Made by a program: the position numbers and the translations under genes. A DNA stretch of 64,000 nt from Arthrobacter sp. B1I2 (GTDB lineage Bacteria > Actinomycetota > Actinomycetes > Actinomycetales > Micrococcaceae): positions 234,311 through 298,310 of the forward strand of contig NZ_JAUSYC010000002.1 of assembly GCF_030816485.1 (NCBI RefSeq). Reading direction: 5' to 3'. Numbering within the stretch: position 1 is the first letter of the stretch; the number at the start of each line of letters is the position of its first letter. Of this stretch, positions 28,245 through 37,196 are shown piece by piece. The notes below the pieces were generated by a model. That model had not been told where the DNA came from, made no database searches, and saw only the letters and a program-made list of their open reading frames with translations.

Positions 28245-29273
28245 ATGAAAGCAATGGCATTCACTGAATTCGGTGATCCGGACACACTGCAGATGATGGA
28301 CCTGCCGGACCCTGTTGCAGGCCCCGGCCAGGCAGTCATCCGCGTAGGCGCCGTTGGCGTGAACCACTTCGACCTGGACATCCGCGCCGGACTGTCCCGC
28401 CTCGACCACCCCTCACCCCACATCCTGGGCATGGAATTCGCCGGCGAAATCGTCTCCCTGGGCTCCGACACCGAAGGCTGGAGCGTAGGGGACCATGTCA
28501 CTCCCCTGTACCAGGTAGCCTGCCGCGAATGCCCGGCCTGCGAAGCGGGCGAGCAGACCCACTGCGTCCGCCTGCAGATGTACGGCGTACAGCGCGCCGG
28601 CGGCTACGCCCAGCTGGCACTGGCCAACACCCGCGACCTGGTCCGCCTGCCCGAAGGCACCGAATGGGAAACAGCCGCAGCCGTCCAGCTCACCTACGGC
28701 ACGGCCTGGCACTGCCTGATCACCCGCGCCAAACTCCAGCCCGGCGAAACGGTCCTCATCTCCGCCGCCGGCAGCGGCGTCGGCACCGCAGGAGTCCAGA
28801 TCGCCAAAATGACCGGCGCCCGCGTCATCGCAACCGCCGGCTCCGCGGAAAAACTCGAACGCGCCCGCGAGAACGGTGCCGATGAAGTGATCAACTACAC
28901 CACCGAAAACCTCACCGAACGCGTCATGGAACTGACCAACGGCCGCGGCGTGGACGTCGCCTTCGAACACGTCGGCGGCAAGATCTTCGAGGACACCTTC
29001 GCCTCCGTCGCCAAGCAGGGACGCATCACCGTCTGCGGCGGCCACGCCGGCGAAGTCGTCAACCTCGACCTCATCGAACTGTTCCGCACCGAACGCACCA
29101 TCCTGGGCTGCTGCCGCGCAAGCCACGGCGAACTCCGCAAAGTCCTCGACCTCGTCGCCCAGGGACGCCTGCACCCCATCGTCGGAAACACCCTCCCCCT
29201 CGAACAGGCAGCACAAGCCCACCGACTCCTCGATGACCGCGCCGCCTACGGCAAAGTCGTCCTCACCCCCTAA
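28245..29273 (+). CDS. Zinc-binding MDR alcohol dehydrogenase/quinone oxidoreductase family, copy 1
   Basis: 342-residue medium-chain dehydrogenase. Substrate domain with GVNHFDLDIRAG (NHxD, no catalytic-zinc Cys at that place) and a structural-zinc lobe CRECPACEAGEQTHC. The Rossmann motif is ISAAGSGVGTAGVQIAKM (about 169-186). GGAAGGAAAA lies before the ATG. Likely NADPH-dependent reduction or oxidation of an alcohol/aldehyde or enone in the pathway. Codons are almost uniformly C/G-ending, more biased than the neighbours. An identical protein is encoded at 53472-54500. Confidence 0.94.
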   Translation: MKAMAFTEFGDPDTLQMMDLPDPVAGPGQAVIRVGAVGVNHFDLDIRAGLSRLDHPSPHILGMEFAGEIVSLGSDTEGWSVGDHVTPLYQVACRECPACEAGEQTHCVRLQMYGVQRAGGYAQLALANTRDLVRLPEGTEWETAAAVQLTYGTAWHCLITRAKLQPGETVLISAAGSGVGTAGVQIAKMTGARVIATAGSAEKLERARENGADEVINYTTENLTERVMELTNGRGVDVAFEHVGGKIFEDTFASVAKQGRITVCGGHAGEVVNLDLIELFRTERTILGCCRASHGELRKVLDLVAQGRLHPIVGNTLPLEQAAQAHRLLDDRAAYGKVVLTP

Positions 29274-29279
29274 CCCCCA

Positions 29280-29310
29280 GCGCGGCCGGGGCCAGCAGCC
29301 CCGGCCGCGC
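29280..29310. terminator. GC-rich hairpin after MDR copy 1
   Basis: Perfect 13-bp stem GCGCGGCCGGGGC / GCCCCGGCCGCGC with loop CAGCA, 6 bp after the stop. No T tract follows on either strand, so termination is plausible but not certain. Confidence 0.55.
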
Positions 29311-29391
29311 AACACCACGACACATACAACGGTCGGGTAAGCGGGATCTTGAGCCTTTTCAACGAACCAATTATTTATGAGGAAATAATCC

Positions 29392-30177
29392 ATGCCAGAG
29401 CAAGACAAAGTCGCCAGCGGCAGTCCCGTCGTAGTCATTACCGGAGCTGCCAGCGGTATCGGTCGTGCAGTTGCCCAGCGCTACGCCAAGGAGGGCTTCC
29501 GAACCGTCATCGGGACTTTCCCGGGGGATCCTCATGACCCGAAGGGGACGCTAGCGCTCATCGAAGAAGCCGGGGGCGAGGGACTCATTGTGGAAGTCGA
29601 CGTGCGCAGCAGTCGACAGGTCGATGCGTTGGCGCAGACCGCATTGGACGAGTTCGGGCGGATAGACCACGTGGTGGCGAATGCGGGAATTCTTCGCCGC
29701 GCAGCCCTTGCCGAACTTACTGATCACGCCTGGGATGAGATGCTCTCCGTAGATCTCACGGGCGCGCTCCGTCTGTTCCGTTCCTGCGCCCCGTATCTCA
29801 CTTCGGGCGCTTCAATGGTTGCTGTCTCCTCCATTGCCGGAGGTGTTTACGGTTGGGGCGAACACGCGCACTACGCCGCTGCAAAGTCCGGTCTTATCGG
29901 TCTTTGCAGGAGTCTGGCGGTGGAGCTTGCGCCCCGCGGTATCCGGGTGAACTCAGTCATCCCCGGGATCATTGAGACCCCTCAATCCTCTGACCCCACG
30001 AACTCCCTTGGGCCTGAAGGCCTGCGGCAGGCGGCAGCGACCGTTCCGCTTGGCCGGGTCGGTACCGCTGACGAAGTTGCCGACGTTATTTGGTTCCTTA
30101 ACTCACAGGACGCCCGGTATGTCACGGGGCAGGAACTCGTCGTGGACGGTGGCCTTATCGTTGGGATGCGCGAGTGA
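29392..30177 (+). CDS. SDR-family oxidoreductase (FabG-like) 1
   Basis: 261 residues, classical short-chain dehydrogenase: nucleotide motif ITGAASGIGRAVA, NAG motif VVANAGIL, catalytic Ser-Tyr-Lys in VSSIAGGVYGWGEHAHYAAAKSG, ending VTGQELVVDGGL. GAGGAAATAATCC precedes the ATG. It overlaps the next SDR by 4 bp (GTGA). Substrate unknown; the pair probably acts on hydroxylated intermediates of the island pathway. Confidence 0.93.
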   Translation: MPEQDKVASGSPVVVITGAASGIGRAVAQRYAKEGFRTVIGTFPGDPHDPKGTLALIEEAGGEGLIVEVDVRSSRQVDALAQTALDEFGRIDHVVANAGILRRAALAELTDHAWDEMLSVDLTGALRLFRSCAPYLTSGASMVAVSSIAGGVYGWGEHAHYAAAKSGLIGLCRSLAVELAPRGIRVNSVIPGIIETPQSSDPTNSLGPEGLRQAAATVPLGRVGTADEVADVIWFLNSQDARYVTGQELVVDGGLIVGMRE

Positions 30178-30920
30178 GCAGAATACAGACCTTGCAGGGG
30201 CAGAAAGCTTTGGTGACCGGCGGTGCCAGCGGCATTGGTCGGGCCATTGCTACGGCGTTCATCCACGAAGGGGCGGACGTCGTCATCCTCGATCGTGATT
30301 CCGCAACTGCACAGGCAGCATCGGAGTCTATTGGCGCAGTAGGGTTTGTCACCGCCGATGTAGCGGTTCGTGAGGAGGTTGCTTCGGCAGTCCGGGTGGC
30401 CGAGGACAAGCTGGGCAGCATCGATATTCTCGTCAATGCCGCGGGAATCGTCAGCGAGTCACCTATGGTAGACATGCCGTTTGCTCAGTGGGAGCAGATG
30501 CTGGCCATCGATCTAACGAGCGTTTTCCTGGTATGTCAAAGCGTGGTACCAGGAATGCTCGATAGGGGCCATGGACGTGTCATCAACATAGCTTCCCAAC
30601 TCGCCATCAAGGGCGGCAGCGCGGTGTCGCACTACGCCGCGGCAAAGGCTGGCGTTATTGGCTTCACCAAGTCGTTGGCCCTGGAAGTCGCGGGCGCCGG
30701 AGTCTTGGTGAATGCCATCGCTCCGGGTCCGATTGAGACACCGCTCCTGAATGACTTGGGCGAAGACTGGATCGCAGCCAAACGCGCCGAACTGCCGCTG
30801 GGCCGCTTCGGTCGCCCGGAAGAAGTTGCCCCGACAGCTGTATTGCTGGCGAGTTCGCCGGGAGGAAATCTTTATGTAGGTCAGACACTGGGTCCCAACT
30901 CAGGAGACGTTATGCCTTGA
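30174..30920 (+). CDS. SDR-family oxidoreductase (FabG-like) 2
   Basis: 248 residues. Motifs VTGGASGIGRAIA, ILVNAAGI, and catalytic IASQLAIKGGSAVSHYAAAKAG. GTG start inside the stop of SDR 1. Its C-terminus (LYVGQTLGPNSGDVMP) replaces the usual VDGG ending, a small departure from classical SDRs. Confidence 0.93.
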   Translation: MSRIQTLQGQKALVTGGASGIGRAIATAFIHEGADVVILDRDSATAQAASESIGAVGFVTADVAVREEVASAVRVAEDKLGSIDILVNAAGIVSESPMVDMPFAQWEQMLAIDLTSVFLVCQSVVPGMLDRGHGRVINIASQLAIKGGSAVSHYAAAKAGVIGFTKSLALEVAGAGVLVNAIAPGPIETPLLNDLGEDWIAAKRAELPLGRFGRPEEVAPTAVLLASSPGGNLYVGQTLGPNSGDVMP

Positions 30921-31099
30921 CATTTTGAGCGCAGAGGGCCTCGACGGGATGCTTCCGTCGAGGCCTTCACCGTTCCCTAGTCCAGACCAAACACCAAGCA
31001 GGCATCCCGGGCTCCCGCAAGCGAAATTTACCGGTGTCGTTTGTGGGGCGCACATCCAGAACACCATTCTTGAACCGATCGGGAGAGGGGTAGCAGGAC

Positions 31100-31823
31100 A
31101 TGAACGACGACGTCCGCGCCCACAGCATGGTCTTGAGATGGATAGAGCGCCAGTTCTTAGCGGGCGTGGTAGGAATCGGTGACCGGCTACTGCCTGAGCG
31201 GACGTTAGCGGACATCCTGAACGTGTCCAGAACGTCTGTCCGTGAAGCCATACGGATTCTCGAAGCCATGGGCATAGTCAGGGCGGGAGTCGGATCCGGT
31301 CCTGACGCAGGTACCGTGGTGACGGCTGATCCCGCTGGGAGCATTAACGGCCGCGCTGCGCCTTCACGTCGCGACAGCCCACCTGCCGGTTGTCGGCATT
31401 GTGGAAACACGGAAGCTTTTGGAGACCTGGTCCGCTACCCATTCAAGACCAGATTCTCCAGCCCTTGAAGACGCGGCGAATATTCTCCAAAGGATGCCGT
31501 TCGAAATTGAACCACAGGCGTATCTCGACCTGGATGCCAAATTTCACCGGGCTCTCGTCAAGGCCGCGGACAACGTAGTGGTCGACGCGTTGATGTCATC
31601 CCTCCATGATTCGATCCGAGGCTACACAACGCTGTGCGCGTCGATGACTGACGATTGGGAAGACGTGCGGATCAGGCTTCAAAAGGAGCACGAGCTGATT
31701 CTCGACGCGTTCCTTCGCGGCCAACACGGAAGCGCTGCAAATCTGGTGGCTGAGCACATCGACAACTACTACAACCACGCACGAATTTCTGAACGCGGGA
31801 ATGAACTACGATCGCCGTACTAA
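31100..31823 (+). pseudogene. GntR/FCD-family regulator, frameshifted
   Basis: The winged-helix part (LLPERTLADILNVSRTSVREAIRILEAMGIVRAG) is in one frame to about 31338. The FCD effector domain (GIVETRKLLETWS..., DLDAKFHRALVKAADN, RIRLQKEHELILDAFLRG, LVAEHIDNYYNHA) continues in another. Removing one G from the GGG at about 31338 restores an unbroken protein of about 240 residues. Either the gene is inactive or the base is a sequencing error. A paralogue is intact at 43620-44354. Confidence 0.87.
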
Positions 31824-32254
31824 CGAACTTGCGTAGCAGACGAAGCGTGTGTGACTGGGCTGTCACACAGCTGGAAGACGGACTGCCCCACAGGCAATGC
31901 CAAGACACTTGAGATTGACCTGGTGACGTGAGGGGATGCGCGTTCACAGATTGCAGGGCGTCCTGCCGTGTCAATTTTGCCCGTTGCGCAAGTTATCGCC
32001 AGAGGCAGGTGGCCCAACATGTCAGGCCCTTGACTGCGTTGCTTAACGACCGCGCACTCGAGCTCAGCCGTACGAAGGCACCGGCCCGGCCGCTCCTGGT
32101 GACCCGGCGGTGTCTGTGGCGTCTTCACATCGATGGCCGAGCGAGACATCACGGCAGGGCCGATCGCCGCCCTAACCGTTCTTGGCAACTTCTGGCCCCT
32201 CAAACAATCAGTGCGGGAGCTTGCTGATTGCCGGGGCTGGCCCATGTCTTTTCG
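31824..32254. other. 431-bp stretch without a supported gene
   Basis: No convincing coding frame. An 8-bp perfect hairpin (TGTGTGAC / GTCACACA, 31848-31869) lies 25 bp after the GntR remnant and could end its transcript, though no T tract follows. Confidence 0.5.
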
Positions 32255-32473
32255 TTAACCGTTCGATTCCCACTTGTAGTTGATCCAGACCTCGACCCTG
32301 TCATTGCGGAGGAAGAGCCGTCGGTTCTGGCCCCATCCTGCCTGGAGCCAAAGTACGTCGTTGTCTTGGGTGACGTCATCGATAGTGCCTTGGTCGACGA
32401 GGCCTCCGCTAACCCTTATTTGCACCCACTGGCCAACCAGGGGTTTCCAGTCTTCATGAGGGTGGTAGGCCAC
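32255..32473 (-). CDS. Small hypothetical protein, paralogue of 56051-56281
   Basis: 72 residues; GTG start at 32473 with AAGGGA upstream. The pattern VGQWVQIRVSGGLVDQGTID.. then LQAGWGQNRRLFLRNDRVEVW aligns with the protein at 56051-56281 (DEIEVLDDGLVIARGAIEDL.., KLSYGRGRRTYRREDGWQV). Shared positions are the central G-x-I-[DE]-D and the G-x-x-RR-x3-R-x-D. The alternating beta pattern suggests a small barrel (SH3/Sm-like). Function unknown. Confidence 0.6.
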   Translation of the reverse strand: MAYHPHEDWKPLVGQWVQIRVSGGLVDQGTIDDVTQDNDVLWLQAGWGQNRRLFLRNDRVEVWINYKWESNG

Positions 32474-32702
32474 TGGACATCCCTTCTGTTACACTGATCC
32501 GGCACCGGCCCCCGGCCATCGGGGTGCTTGTTGCGAGTATGAGCTTGCCGGTGCCGGAGGCTCTCGCGAATGACAAAAGTTGCGCCCCTTCCGAACCTCC
32601 GTCAGGCATGTGCAGTGACTGGATCAGCCGGTTGCCTTGTCGAGGTGTGGCTAGCCGGTCAGGTGCGCCTGGCCTTGGGAGTGGCCGCAGATAACGGGCC
32701 TT

Positions 32703-33521
32703 TTACGTTGCCAGCGGCTCAAGTGAGCCGTTCGCCGTTTCGCCGCCCCGGGCGTTGTAGACACTGGCACCGCCTTTGAGTAGTCCGTCCTGCGCCGCGA
32801 CAACGCTGAGCCTCTGCACGCCTATCATCGGAGCGACGAGCCGGTAGGCGAAAGTCTGTCCGGTCAGGCTTGTGCCTGACCGTCGGAACAGCTCGCCCAT
32901 AAGGAGTGCCTGCAATGGTCCGTGCACAACTAAACCCGGGTAGCCCTCGTGGGCCGCCCAATTGTGGTCGTAATGGATGCGGTGGGCGTTGTATGTGAGG
33001 GCAGAGAATCGGAACAGAAGCGCTTCGTCCATGCTGAGGTCGAGACGTGCTTCCCGTTCAGGGATCTCCGCAGCGGCCGGTCTTGTATGGGCTCCCGTGC
33101 TCTCCCCGCGATAGACGATGTCGTTGTCCTCCACAATGCGGACCTCCCCGTTTTGGGTGATCTCGTTGCGGACAGTCACGAAGGTCAGAGGTCCTGATTT
33201 CCCTACCTTGTTTGTCGTCGTCAGTACCCGGGTCAGGCGGGTCGCTTCTTCACCGAAGATGAGATTTCCGTATGTGGTGACGCGTCCCCCGGCGAACATG
33301 CGCCGCTGACCGGGTCCGGGGGGCGCCGGGACGCCGGAGGTGGGGTGCCCGTCGGGGCCCAGGTCAGCATGCGGCCGCCTGGCGAGGAGGTAGACCCAGT
33401 TCCAGAGCGGCGGGAGGCTGCCATGCGGTATGTCGGCGCCGATCAGATTCGCTAATGCTATGGCGGGTTGTGGCGTGATCAGCTCGGTTACCAGCTCTTG
33501 GTCATCTGCGGGTGGGCTCAT
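32703..33521 (-). CDS. Hot-dog fold acyl-CoA hydratase, mesaconyl-C4-CoA hydratase-like
   Basis: 272 residues. An N-terminal FAS1/MaoC-like half dehydratase domain (GRRMFAGGRVTTYGNLIFGEEATRL) is followed by a C-terminal MaoC hydratase motif RFSALTYNAHRIHYDHNWAAHEGYPGLVVHGPLQALLM, with the Asn/His active-site pair. The family includes mesaconyl-C4-CoA hydratase (Meh) and other 3-hydroxyacyl-thioester dehydratases. The start at 33521 overlaps the lyase gene by 4 bp (ATGA). Together they could hydrate an enoyl-CoA to a citramalyl/malyl-type CoA and cleave it. Last enzyme gene of the long leftward operon. Confidence 0.85.
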   Translation of the reverse strand: MSPPADDQELVTELITPQPAIALANLIGADIPHGSLPPLWNWVYLLARRPHADLGPDGHPTSGVPAPPGPGQRRMFAGGRVTTYGNLIFGEEATRLTRVLTTTNKVGKSGPLTFVTVRNEITQNGEVRIVEDNDIVYRGESTGAHTRPAAAEIPEREARLDLSMDEALLFRFSALTYNAHRIHYDHNWAAHEGYPGLVVHGPLQALLMGELFRRSGTSLTGQTFAYRLVAPMIGVQRLSVVAAQDGLLKGGASVYNARGGETANGSLEPLAT

Positions 33522-34342
33522 TGTGCCCTCGCGATGATGCGTTCGGCACGGGCCACGACAGGGGCGTCGACCATTTGCCCGTTCACCCGTACAGCTCCTC
33601 CGGTGCTGGCGGCCAGGATTTGCTGAGCCCACTCAATGTCTGCGGCGCTTGGACTCATGGCCTCGTTGACGCCTGCAACCTGTCGGGGGTGGATGCACAG
33701 TTTTCCAGTGAATCCGACGGCGCGCGCCTGTGAGGCATCCATGCGGGCTGCCTCGTCGTTGTCAAGGTCTGTCGTAACGCTGTCAATCGGGCCGGCGATT
33801 CCTGCGACCCGGGAGGCAAGGACAAGTGTTGACCGCGCGTAGGCCATGGCTTCGGGTGCCGGTGCGGCGTCGATGTCCACTGCGAAGTCCAGATGTCCGA
33901 AGGCCAGGCGCACAACGCCGGGGGCGGAAGCCAATTCGGTAGCGCGGAAGATTCCGGCTGCTGTTTCCACCTGTGGTATCAGGGCAACGTCAGGGCCCAG
34001 CCGGCGGTGTAAGTCTTCGAGCACTGCGACGTCGCTGGCCATGGGGAGGATGACGGCCTGAAGACCGGGCAGGCCCGCCAGGGCTTCGACGTCGTGTTGG
34101 TAGTTATCGCTGGTGACGTCGTTGATCCTGACCGCGGTCGTGTGGCCGTGCCCTTCGTCCGAAAGCCACTTGGTGGCGTTGGCGCGTGCGTCGGCTTTGT
34201 CTTCTGGTGCCACGGCATCGCCAAGATCGATGATGATGAAGTCAGTTCCGCTGCTCGCGGCTTTGGGGAACCGGTCCGGACGCGTTGCCGGCACGAAAAG
34301 CCAGGAGCGCGCTGCTCCGGCGTTGACAGTGGTAGTGATCAT
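33518..34342 (-). CDS. CitE-like/HpcH-HpaI family CoA-ester lyase 1
   Basis: 274 residues, TIM barrel. Substrate Arg region SWLFVPATRPDRF, metal ligands in IPQVETAAGI (Glu) and LAFGHLDFAVDI (Asp), and GKLCIHPRQVAGVNEAMSPS, all typical of citrate-lyase-beta/malyl-CoA-lyase-like enzymes. The usual DLEDAV reads DLGDAV here, a Glu-to-Gly change. Expected reaction: cleavage of a malyl/citramalyl-type CoA ester into acyl-CoA and a 2-oxo acid. Overlaps both neighbours by 4 bp. Confidence 0.88.
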   Translation of the reverse strand: MITTTVNAGAARSWLFVPATRPDRFPKAASSGTDFIIIDLGDAVAPEDKADARANATKWLSDEGHGHTTAVRINDVTSDNYQHDVEALAGLPGLQAVILPMASDVAVLEDLHRRLGPDVALIPQVETAAGIFRATELASAPGVVRLAFGHLDFAVDIDAAPAPEAMAYARSTLVLASRVAGIAGPIDSVTTDLDNDEAARMDASQARAVGFTGKLCIHPRQVAGVNEAMSPSAADIEWAQQILAASTGGAVRVNGQMVDAPVVARAERIIARAQ

Positions 34343-35871
34343 GTTGTCTCCGTTCGAAGGCTCAAGTCAGCGAGCCGTTCCTCTGTAAGTTCTGGGCCTT
34401 TTACTTCAGCGATGATCCTGCCGTCGCGGAATACAAGTACCCGGTCGCACATATGGGCCAAGTCTTCGTATTCCAGGGACGCGTAGAGCACCGACATGCC
34501 TGCACTGACTGCTTCCTGAATTGCCGAGAAGATCTGCTGCCTCGCCCCGACGTCGACACCTTGAGTTGGCTCATGAAGGAGGAGAAGCTGGGGCGACATG
34601 GCAATCCAACGGGCCAGCACGGTTTTTTGAGCGTTGCCGCCCGAAAGGGAGCCTATGAGTGCTTCGCTGTCGCGGGGGCGGACATCAAAATCGTTGAGAA
34701 GGGAGTTGACTCGCGCCCTCTCCTGACGCTGGTCGATCCGCGCACCCTTAGTAAGGGAGGGAAGCCATGGAAGACTCATGTTTTCGCGAACGGTGAGCTG
34801 GGCCGCTACGCCTAGGCGTGCCCTGTCCGCTGGGACCAGAGCAAGTCCGTTTTCGATCGCTGCTCTCGGGTCAAGGTTGGAGATGTTCAGGTTTTTCGCG
34901 CCCACGCTCATCTCGCCGGTGGCCGTGTTTCGGAGTCCGGCGAGGGCGTAAGGGACGTCCTCAAAGCCGCTCCCAAGCAACCCTGTTATTCCAACTACTT
35001 CTGAACGCCGGACTTTGAAGTCGAGGACCGCTCCTCGACCCAGATCCAGGTTTTTGACGTGGACGACTGGTTCACCGCTGGGTTCCGGGAGGCTATCCGG
35101 GTAATAATCAGTGATCTTTCGCCCGACGATGAGTTCGACGAGGGCATCTTCGTCTAATGCGCTGGTTTCTCCGTGGCCAACCAGCAACCCGTCGCGCAGC
35201 ACCACAACTCTGTCTGTGACCTCGGAAATTTCGTCAAGTCGGTGGCTGACGAAAAGAATCGCGTTGCCGCGCTGCGCGGCTGAGCGCATTGCGATGAAGA
35301 GTTGCGCTACTTCCTGTCGTGCCAGATAGGGCGTGGGCTCGTCGAGCACGAGAAGGCCTGTTTCGCTTCCTTCGAGTTCCCCTACTGCACGGGCGATCGC
35401 GAGAACGGCCTTTTCCCCAGCAGAGAGTTCCTGAACCTTGGTGTCTAGGTCCACATTGAGGTTGAAGTCCTTGAGTAGCCGGCGGGCTGAGGCTCTTGCG
35501 CTACCCCATCGGATGTGGCCACTTTCCCTGGCCCAACGGTTAGCCATAATGTTTTCCAGAACGGTTCCTTGGTCGAAGAGCCCCAGGTTCTGGTGGACGA
35601 ATGCCAAGCTTCCGGCAGATTTGGATTTAGCGTCGAAGGGTTCGCCATTGATCAGGATTTCCGCTCCGGGGTCAGGCTCATGGTAGCCGGCGATGACCTT
35701 GATCATCGTTGACTTGCCGCACCCGTTCTGACCCAACAGTCCGACGATCTGCCCCCGGGTAACGTCGAGTGATACGTCCTTCAGGACCGTACGGCCATTG
35801 AATGACTTGCTCAAGTTCCTGACGGACAAGACGGGGTGTGTGACAGCGGACTCTGCCGCAATTGTGCTCAT
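34339..35871 (-). CDS. Rbs-type ABC transporter ATPase, two nucleotide-binding domains (importer 2)
   Basis: 510 residues. Domain 1: GQNGCGKST, VQELSAGEKAVLAIAR, LLVLDEPTPYL. Domain 2: degenerate Walker A (GLLGSGFEDVPYALAG), LSGGNAQKTVLARW, LLLLHEPTQGVD. Note His for Asp in the second Walker B (LLLLHEPT). GGAGAATGTA favours the ATG at 35871 over 35883. Its gene order (permease, binding protein, ATPase) is inverted relative to importer 1. Confidence 0.94.
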   Translation of the reverse strand: MSTIAAESAVTHPVLSVRNLSKSFNGRTVLKDVSLDVTRGQIVGLLGQNGCGKSTMIKVIAGYHEPDPGAEILINGEPFDAKSKSAGSLAFVHQNLGLFDQGTVLENIMANRWARESGHIRWGSARASARRLLKDFNLNVDLDTKVQELSAGEKAVLAIARAVGELEGSETGLLVLDEPTPYLARQEVAQLFIAMRSAAQRGNAILFVSHRLDEISEVTDRVVVLRDGLLVGHGETSALDEDALVELIVGRKITDYYPDSLPEPSGEPVVHVKNLDLGRGAVLDFKVRRSEVVGITGLLGSGFEDVPYALAGLRNTATGEMSVGAKNLNISNLDPRAAIENGLALVPADRARLGVAAQLTVRENMSLPWLPSLTKGARIDQRQERARVNSLLNDFDVRPRDSEALIGSLSGGNAQKTVLARWIAMSPQLLLLHEPTQGVDVGARQQIFSAIQEAVSAGMSVLYASLEYEDLAHMCDRVLVFRDGRIIAEVKGPELTEERLADLSLRTETT

Positions 35872-35937
35872 TACATTCTCCATTTAGAGGGAAGGCTGTC
35901 GGAGGGGAGGAGCGTTTACGGGCGCCCTCCCCTTAGG

Positions 35938-37116
35938 TCATCCGACGCGCCAGAGCTTCTTGTATTCGTTCTTGTATGAGGAGTCGCCGAACCATTCCCC
36001 GGAAAGCTCGGCTTCGCGCGTCAACTGCAGCTTGTCGACGTTCTGTGTCGTGAAAACCCGGACGGGGACGAGCTGGTCGTCAAGGGGCTGCTGACCGGTC
36101 ATCAGGCGAAGGGCCTGGTCTGCGTACGCCCATCCTTCGTATGCCTGGCTGCTGCCCACGTCCACGGACACAGCTCCGCCGGAGGCCATCTTTTTCATCG
36201 GATCAAGGTTGGAGTTGAAAGTGGCTACTTTCACCTTGCCCGTTGCACCGGCGGCCTGGATGCCAGGGACAACGTACGTGCTCATGCCGTCGTAGATCGG
36301 AATAACGTAATTGATGGATGGGTCTGCTGCGAGCTGTGACTGGACCGTGCTCTGCAGGCGTGTAGCCCAGTCGGCAAACGAAACGTCGACAACTTTCACC
36401 TTGCAGGTGGTCGGGCACTTGGCCGTAAGCTCAGCCTTGTAGCCCTTGCCGACCACATCAGGCACGTTGCCTGATTCGGGCGACTGGATGATCAAAACAT
36501 TGGCCTTGCCACCCGAATCGGCGACGATCCAGTCCGACACCAAACGGCCAGCCAGGCTGTAGGGGAAGCTGACCCGTGCATCTGCGGCAGGGGGCACCGT
36601 TCCTGGATCACCGTTGTTGCCATCGATGATCTTAACCCCTGCTGCGCGGGCCTTGTCGAGGGAGGCCTGAACACTGGAAGTTGTGAACGAGTCGATGATG
36701 ATGGCGCCAGCCTGGCGTCCGACGGCGTCGTCGATGCAGGTGGCCCACTGACCGGGGTTGCCTTTACCATCACAAACGTCGAAATCGACGCCCACGCTGG
36801 CGAACGCTTCCTTCATCTGGTTGCTGATAGGCGCGAAAAATGGGATGGAGTTGTCAACGGGAATGTAGACGACGCGTTTGCCCTTGGCTGCGGAGGCGTC
36901 AAACGCCGCGCCGGGGCTCTGCCAAGTGAAGGGTTGGGAATACTGATCGAGTTGCTTCTGCGCACCTGCCAGGTCAACATCGGCTGCGGCGGCGGAGGCC
37001 GGTCCGTTGGCGGCCGAATCAGTTGTTGCGTCGCCGGAGCTGCAGGCTGCCAGAGCAAGCAGCGACGCCGCGGCAAGACTGGCAAAGGCCGCACGAAGCG
37101 GAACTTTTGAGGTCAT
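35938..37116 (-). CDS. Rbs-type sugar ABC transporter substrate-binding lipoprotein (importer 2)
   Basis: 392 residues. Signal peptide and lipobox LLALAAC, Ala/Ser linker, then the PBP-I fold (RVVYIPVDNSIPFFAPISNQMKEAF, GQWATCIDDAVGRQAGAIIIDSF). Cys pairs DVCDGKGNPGQWATC and KCPTTC suggest disulphides. GGAG is placed before the ATG at 37116. Ligand unknown. Confidence 0.93.
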   Translation of the reverse strand: MTSKVPLRAAFASLAAASLLALAACSSGDATTDSAANGPASAAAADVDLAGAQKQLDQYSQPFTWQSPGAAFDASAAKGKRVVYIPVDNSIPFFAPISNQMKEAFASVGVDFDVCDGKGNPGQWATCIDDAVGRQAGAIIIDSFTTSSVQASLDKARAAGVKIIDGNNGDPGTVPPAADARVSFPYSLAGRLVSDWIVADSGGKANVLIIQSPESGNVPDVVGKGYKAELTAKCPTTCKVKVVDVSFADWATRLQSTVQSQLAADPSINYVIPIYDGMSTYVVPGIQAAGATGKVKVATFNSNLDPMKKMASGGAVSVDVGSSQAYEGWAYADQALRLMTGQQPLDDQLVPVRVFTTQNVDKLQLTREAELSGEWFGDSSYKNEYKKLWRVG

Positions 37117-37196
37117 GGGGAACTCCAAATGCTATTTGAATGGGGGGTGTTGTGGGGAAATGTGATGTGAATATGCGTGGGCCTGTCGGCGGCCGG

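Larger units (their letters stand above)
28009..29323. repeat. 1,315-bp duplicated segment, copy 1
   Basis: Identical to 53236-54550 except one base (C at 29072, A at 54299; both codons Leu). The segment holds promoter/operator, leader, the whole MDR dehydrogenase gene and its GC-rich hairpin. Confidence 0.97.

Noticed and set aside
29280..29310. Attachment-site or IS-end reading of the GC-rich hairpin flanking the MDR copies
   Set aside because: The hairpin lies inside the duplicated block and right after a stop codon; no target duplication or transposase is near, so a transcript-end role is simpler.
28413..29438. Minus-strand frame of 341 codons over MDR copy 1 (and the shorter one over copy 2)
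   Set aside because: Gly/Ala/Asp-rich antisense translation produced by strong codon bias in the dehydrogenase; no ribosome site or family.
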